10,068 nucleotides of DNA, taken from Alphaproteobacteria bacterium. Lineage in GTDB: Bacteria > Pseudomonadota > Alphaproteobacteria > Sphingomonadales > Emcibacteraceae. Both the position numbers and the translations under genes were made by a program. The stretch covers positions 1 to 10,068 of the forward strand of contig JAUILB010000084.1 in assembly GCA_030432815.1 (NCBI GenBank). Direction: 5' to 3'. Below the pieces are notes generated by a model. The model saw only the letters and a program-made list of their open reading frames with translations, was not told the origin of the DNA and did no database searches. Positions 6,910-10,068 of the stretch are shown here, piece after piece; the first letter of the stretch is position 1, and each line of letters starts with the position of its first letter.

Positions 6910-8961
6910 TTATTCTTCCTTTGCCAATTTAATCAAAAGCGATGATGGTGACCACCATCTCTCTCCATGTTTCTCGGCAAATTCTTCTATCTTTTTTAAA
7001 CATTTTTTTAAACCAAGATGCCGCGCATAATGCATGGGGCCACCCTTATAACGGGGAAAGCCAAAACCAAGTGCGTAGACAACATCTATATCGCTTTCTT
7101 TCATGGCAATACCTTCTTCAAGTATTTTATAGCCTTCATTTACAAGGGCGAGTACACAGCGGTCCTCTATTTCCCGGTCACTTATTTCCCGTCTGGTTAT
7201 GCTATACTTTTTGGCCATTTCCAGTGCCAGTTCCTCCGCACGTGGATTTGGCTTTTTTCCATCATCATAACGATAAAACCCTGTGCCGGTTTTTTGTCCT
7301 TTATGCCCTTCTGCCACAAGCGCTGCATGAACACTGAATGCCCGTTCATCATAGGCATCTGTGCTAAGGTTTTCCCGCGCCATCACACCAATATCAATCC
7401 CTGCCATATCCAACATGCTGAACATACCCATGGGCATACCAAAGTCATACATTACACGGTCAACCTGCTCAATGGTTGCACCTTCCATTAACAAAAGGCC
7501 TGCTTCCCGCCCATAGCATGACGACATTCTGTTGGCGATAAACCCGTAACAAACTCCTGAAAGAACGGCTGTCTTTTTTATTTTTCTTGCAAGTGCAAAT
7601 GCAGTGGCAATAACATCGCCTTCAGTGTTGCCTGTTCTTATAATTTCAAGCAGCGGCATGATATGAGCCGGGCTAAAGAAATGAAGACCAATCACATCCC
7701 CTTTACGGTTCGTCGCAGTTGCTATCTCATCAATATCCAAAAAGGATGTGTTGGTCGCAAGTATTGCATCCGGTTTTAAAATCTGATCCAGTTTTTCAAA
7801 AACCTGTTTTTTAATATCCATATCCTCATAAACCGCTTCAATAACCAGATCGGTCGCTGAAAGATCATCATAACAATCACTTATGGTAAGAAGATCAATG
7901 GCACGTGCCATTTGCTCTTCGGATATCCTGCCTTTGGCAACTGATGAATTATAAATGTCTTCAATTTTCTGCTTCGCAGAAGCGCCCGCCTCAGCCGAAA
8001 TTTCAAGCAAGGTGACCGGCATCCCTGCATTCAAAAAATTGATGGCAATGCCGCATCCCATAATACCCCCACCTATCACTGCGACATTTTCAATATCACG
8101 CGAAGCTGTATTTTTATCAATTCCTGGCACTTTTGCTGCAGCACGCTCAGCAAAAAACAAATGCCGCTGCGCTTTTGACTGGGAAGAAGATACCAATTCC
8201 TTAAATTTTTCCCGTTCAAACTTTATGCCATCCTTGAAGCAAAGCTCAGTTGATGCTTTAACGGCTTCTATTGCCGCAAATGGTGCCAGAAAACCGCGGA
8301 ATTTGCGTTCTGATTTCGTTTTATAGGCTTCAAATATTTCATTATCCGCATCACAGGTAAGATCACTGACCCTTCGAACAGGTTTCTTGTCCTTCAGTAA
8401 ATTACGGGTAAAGTCAATAGCGGTTTCCAGTAAATTACCTTCGCGTACATGGTCAGCAATACCCAGGTCCATCGCACTTTTTGCGGTAATGGGTTTGCCG
8501 CTGCAAATCATATCAAGGGCAGCTTCCGGCCCAATGAGCCTTGGCAGTCTCTGGGTCCCCCCCGCACCAGGGATAAGACCCAGATTGACTTCGGGAAGAC
8601 CGACTTTCCCGTTTATGTCCATGATCCTGTAATGACAGCACATTGCCACTTCAAACCCGCCGCCAAGTGCTGTGCCATGCATCGCCGCAACAAGCGGTTT
8701 TGAAACTCCGTCCATGATATCCATCAAATCCGGTAATGTTGGTGTAAGAGGCGGTTTGCCGAACTCAGAAATATCAGCACCAGCACAAAATGTCCGCCCG
8801 GCACATATAATGATGATAGCCTGCACATCTTCCTTATCCGACACGTCTTTTAACGCATCACATAAACCGTTACGCACCGCATGGGAAAGCGCATTAACGG
8901 GAGGATTATCAACAGTAACAATCGCAATATTTTCATTGATTTCTGTGGATATAACGCTCAA
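6910..8961 (-). CDS. enoyl-CoA hydratase / 3-hydroxyacyl-CoA dehydrogenase fusion (FadB/FadJ-like multifunctional beta-oxidation protein)
   Basis: 683 aa. Residues about 1-190 form an enoyl-CoA hydratase (crotonase) domain with oxyanion-hole segments CAGADI and GTALGGGFE and two catalytic-type glutamates, E104 and E124. These are 20 residues apart, as E144/E164 are in rat hydratase. Residues about 290-470 form the NAD-binding dehydrogenase domain: GGGIMG at 297-302, E320 at the end of the second strand (NAD preference), NTS at 404-406, and the catalytic pair H427/E439 spaced as in known HADs. The rest holds two C-terminal dehydrogenase domains, with GFIANRM near 473 and RYKGGPM near the end. 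It would hydrate an enoyl-CoA and oxidise the 3-hydroxyacyl-CoA with NAD+. FadB orthologues are about 715-730 aa, so this is slightly short. No thiolase partner gene is in the window. The start is TTG, fixed by GAGGAA six bases upstream. Lying next to an aryl-CoA reductase, it probably serves a ring-derived acyl-CoA rather than fatty acids (inference). Confidence 0.93.
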   Translation of the reverse strand: MSVISTEINENIAIVTVDNPPVNALSHAVRNGLCDALKDVSDKEDVQAIIIICAGRTFCAGADISEFGKPPLTPTLPDLMDIMDGVSKPLVAAMHGTALGGGFEVAMCCHYRIMDINGKVGLPEVNLGLIPGAGGTQRLPRLIGPEAALDMICSGKPITAKSAMDLGIADHVREGNLLETAIDFTRNLLKDKKPVRRVSDLTCDADNEIFEAYKTKSERKFRGFLAPFAAIEAVKASTELCFKDGIKFEREKFKELVSSSQSKAQRHLFFAERAAAKVPGIDKNTASRDIENVAVIGGGIMGCGIAINFLNAGMPVTLLEISAEAGASAKQKIEDIYNSSVAKGRISEEQMARAIDLLTISDCYDDLSATDLVIEAVYEDMDIKKQVFEKLDQILKPDAILATNTSFLDIDEIATATNRKGDVIGLHFFSPAHIMPLLEIIRTGNTEGDVIATAFALARKIKKTAVLSGVCYGFIANRMSSCYGREAGLLLMEGATIEQVDRVMYDFGMPMGMFSMLDMAGIDIGVMARENLSTDAYDERAFSVHAALVAEGHKGQKTGTGFYRYDDGKKPNPRAEELALEMAKKYSITRREISDREIEDRCVLALVNEGYKILEEGIAMKESDIDVVYALGFGFPRYKGGPMHYARHLGLKKCLKKIEEFAEKHGERWWSPSSLLIKLAKEE

Positions 8962-8964
8962 AAT

Positions 8965-9387
8965 TTATTCCTCGACCAGGTAATCCTGCATGGCTTTTTT
9001 AACGTGACTGGGGAGCGGATGGCTTTTCATAATGCTGCCTTTGCCCTTTATATAAACCAGCTTCACGTCAGCGCAGAGTATTTCTTTTTCTTCAACCTTT
9101 GCTTCGATATAAACAGAAAAAGAAGCCCGCCCGATTTTGGTCACCACAAGTGACCAGACAACATAATCTTCAAGTTCGGCAGGATTTTTGAAATTCACAT
9201 TCAAATTGACAGTGGGCACCCCATAATCCGTTTCAACAATCATTTCTTTGTAACTGAACTTTACAACATCCGCGAAGAAATCTTCGACGATATCATTAAT
9301 CATTTCCACCAGACGCGGATAATATGTAATACCGGCCGCATCGGTTTGCCCGAAACGGATTTTTCTTGTCACTTTGAATGTGGCCAT
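8965..9387 (-). CDS. acyl-CoA thioesterase, 4-hydroxybenzoyl-CoA thioesterase (hotdog) family
   Basis: Predicted cytoplasmic thioesterase of 140 aa, hydrolysing a CoA thioester to free acid and CoA. The N-terminal stretch FGQTDAAGITYYPRLVEM matches the 4HBT signature, in which the Asp of the DxAGI motif (here D16) is catalytic in the Pseudomonas-type enzyme. The length fits a single hotdog domain, and such enzymes normally work as tetramers. The start is the ATG at 9387, chosen because GAGAAG lies just upstream and the 4HBT homology begins within a few residues. An in-frame ATG at 9462 would add 25 unconserved residues and overlap the preceding gene. The last codons (GTC GAG GAA TAA) carry the Shine-Dalgarno site of the next gene, so translation is probably coupled. 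The neighbours suggest an aryl- or alicyclic-CoA substrate, either for a pathway step or to release trapped CoA. The substrate cannot be read from sequence. Confidence 0.88.
   Translation of the reverse strand: MATFKVTRKIRFGQTDAAGITYYPRLVEMINDIVEDFFADVVKFSYKEMIVETDYGVPTVNLNVNFKNPAELEDYVVWSLVVTKIGRASFSVYIEAKVEEKEILCADVKLVYIKGKGSIMKSHPLPSHVKKAMQDYLVEE
8968..8973 (-). promoter_or_regulatory. Shine-Dalgarno GAGGAA for the TTG start of the hydratase/dehydrogenase gene
   Basis: GAGGAA ends six bases before the TTG at 8961-8959. It lies over the last two codons of the thioesterase gene, and that gene's TAA falls inside the spacer. No in-frame ATG precedes the conserved crotonase start, so this site decides the TTG start. 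Confidence 0.75.
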
Positions 9388-9405
9388 GTTTTCTTCTCTG
9401 CTTTT

Positions 9406-9417
9406 ATCATTAATGAT
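9406..9417. repeat. 12-bp perfect palindrome at the end of the OYE-type gene
   Basis: ATCATTAATGAT reads the same on both strands and covers the TAA stop at 9412-9410 and the next in-frame TGA. It may be a by-product of the stacked stops (CAT CAT TAA TGA TAA). A regulator-binding role is not supported by anything else. Confidence 0.3.
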
Positions 9418-10068
9418 GACGGCTTGGCTTGGCCTTTTGTTGCCATTCAAGCTGCTGTGCACGTGCCTTTTCTTTTAGGCTATAGGCCTGCGCTTTTCCA
9501 GCAAGATATTGTTTTTCCCAGTCATTATCATCAAGCGGCACACCATACCAGGCCGCAGCTTCGCGCATAAAGAAAGGGTTCCACAAATGTGACCGCCCCA
9601 CCGCAACCAGATCCGCACGACGGGTATGGAGGATTGTATTGACCTGTGCAGGTTCCGTAATTGCACCAACCGCCATTGTCGCAACTTTTGGCACATTTCT
9701 GATCGCTTCAGCAAAACCCAATTGAAACATACGACCATAAACCGGTTTCTGGTCAGGAACAGTTTGCCCCGCAGATACATCAATAAGATCCACGCCAGCA
9801 TCCCGAAACGCATTAGCGATATAAAATGTATCTTCCTCTGTGATACCACCATTTTTCCAATCCGTCGCGGAAATACGCACGGCCATTGGTTTGTAGGATG
9901 GCCAGACTTCTCTCATCGCTGCGAAAACCTCAAGCGGGAAACGTACCCGGTTTTCAATATCTCCACCATATTCATCATTACGTCTGTTTGTAAGCGGTGA
10001 AAGGAACGACGCAATCAGATAACCGTGGGCCGCATGTAATTCGATCATATCAAATCCGGCACGGTCAG
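9410..10068 (-). CDS. Old Yellow Enzyme-type FMN reductase, C-terminal part; probably end of a bifunctional aryl-CoA monooxygenase/reductase (partial)
   Basis: The reading frame is open through the right edge, so this is only the C-terminal 219 or so residues. The ATG at 10048 is internal: the codons before it read D-R-A-G-F-D and join a conserved OYE stretch. Seen: the HxxH pair in IELHAAHGYL, which binds substrate in YqjM-like OYEs, then SFLSPLTN, the arginine in VRISATDW, and C-terminal FMN-phosphate elements VGAIT and VGRSHL. The last usually reads GRPHL; here Pro is Ser. From memory of the family, the run DLIDVSAGQTVPDQKPVYGR followed by a RMFQ-type segment is typical of the reductase half of 2-aminobenzoyl-CoA monooxygenase/reductase and salicylyl-CoA 5-hydroxylase fusions, which carry an N-terminal FAD monooxygenase. 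That half lies outside the window, so a stand-alone OYE is possible. The gene ends with three consecutive in-frame stops (TAA TGA TAA). It is the first gene of the visible operon, 22 nt before the thioesterase. Confidence 0.88.
   Translation of the reverse strand, partial: DRAGFDMIELHAAHGYLIASFLSPLTNRRNDEYGGDIENRVRFPLEVFAAMREVWPSYKPMAVRISATDWKNGGITEEDTFYIANAFRDAGVDLIDVSAGQTVPDQKPVYGRMFQLGFAEAIRNVPKVATMAVGAITEPAQVNTILHTRRADLVAVGRSHLWNPFFMREAAAWYGVPLDDNDWEKQYLAGKAQAYSLKEKARAQQLEWQQKAKPSRHH

Noticed and set aside
7018..7491. Plus-strand open frame of 157 codons opposite the hydratase/dehydrogenase gene
   Set aside because: Its product is rich in His, Phe and Cys with no recognisable motif, and the opposite strand is a clearly conserved enzyme. 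It is an antisense shadow, as are the other plus-strand open frames across the window.
9388..9462. Upstream start for the thioesterase at 9462
   Set aside because: It would add 25 unconserved residues overlapping the end of the preceding gene, while the ATG at 9387 has a good ribosome site and sits at the usual family N-terminus.

Overview
The window is one compact minus-strand catabolic operon from a Gram-negative bacterium. Protein style suggests a proteobacterium, perhaps an alphaproteobacterium with moderately AT-leaning DNA; this is an impression, since there is no rRNA or other marker. All eight genes read right to left. Seven are complete, and the first runs off the right edge. Gaps are 3-22 nt except one of 67 nt, and Shine-Dalgarno sites overlap the preceding stop codons in several places. 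I see no RNA gene, mobile element, CRISPR array or long non-coding stretch.

In order of transcription, the first block (about 10068-6910) is an aryl-CoA degradation core. It holds the C-terminal part of an FMN Old Yellow Enzyme-type reductase, whose sequence style fits the reductase half of bifunctional 2-aminobenzoyl-CoA / salicylyl-CoA monooxygenase-reductases. A 4-hydroxybenzoyl-CoA-type thioesterase follows, then an enoyl-CoA hydratase / 3-hydroxyacyl-CoA dehydrogenase fusion that starts with TTG.

The second block (about 6899-4705) holds two less expected genes: a protein joining two CDGSH iron-sulfur motifs to a two-cupin region, and a PLP-dependent class V aminotransferase-like enzyme. 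After a 67-nt gap with a possible promoter and a small palindrome, the third block (4637-33) holds a ThDP-dependent E1 enzyme related to homodimeric pyruvate dehydrogenase AceE (no E2 or E3 gene in the window), a Na+/H+ antiporter NhaA, and a zinc-dependent alcohol dehydrogenase.

A working model, which is inference: an aromatic acid CoA thioester, with 2-aminobenzoyl-CoA the best guess, is hydroxylated and reduced to a non-aromatic ring by the first enzyme. The hydratase/dehydrogenase fusion, alcohol dehydrogenase and thioesterase would process the ring product by beta-oxidation-like steps. The PLP enzyme, CDGSH-cupin protein and AceE-like enzyme would handle nitrogen removal and C-C cleavage of oxo intermediates. 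The last three assignments are not known for this pathway and are the most interesting part of the window.
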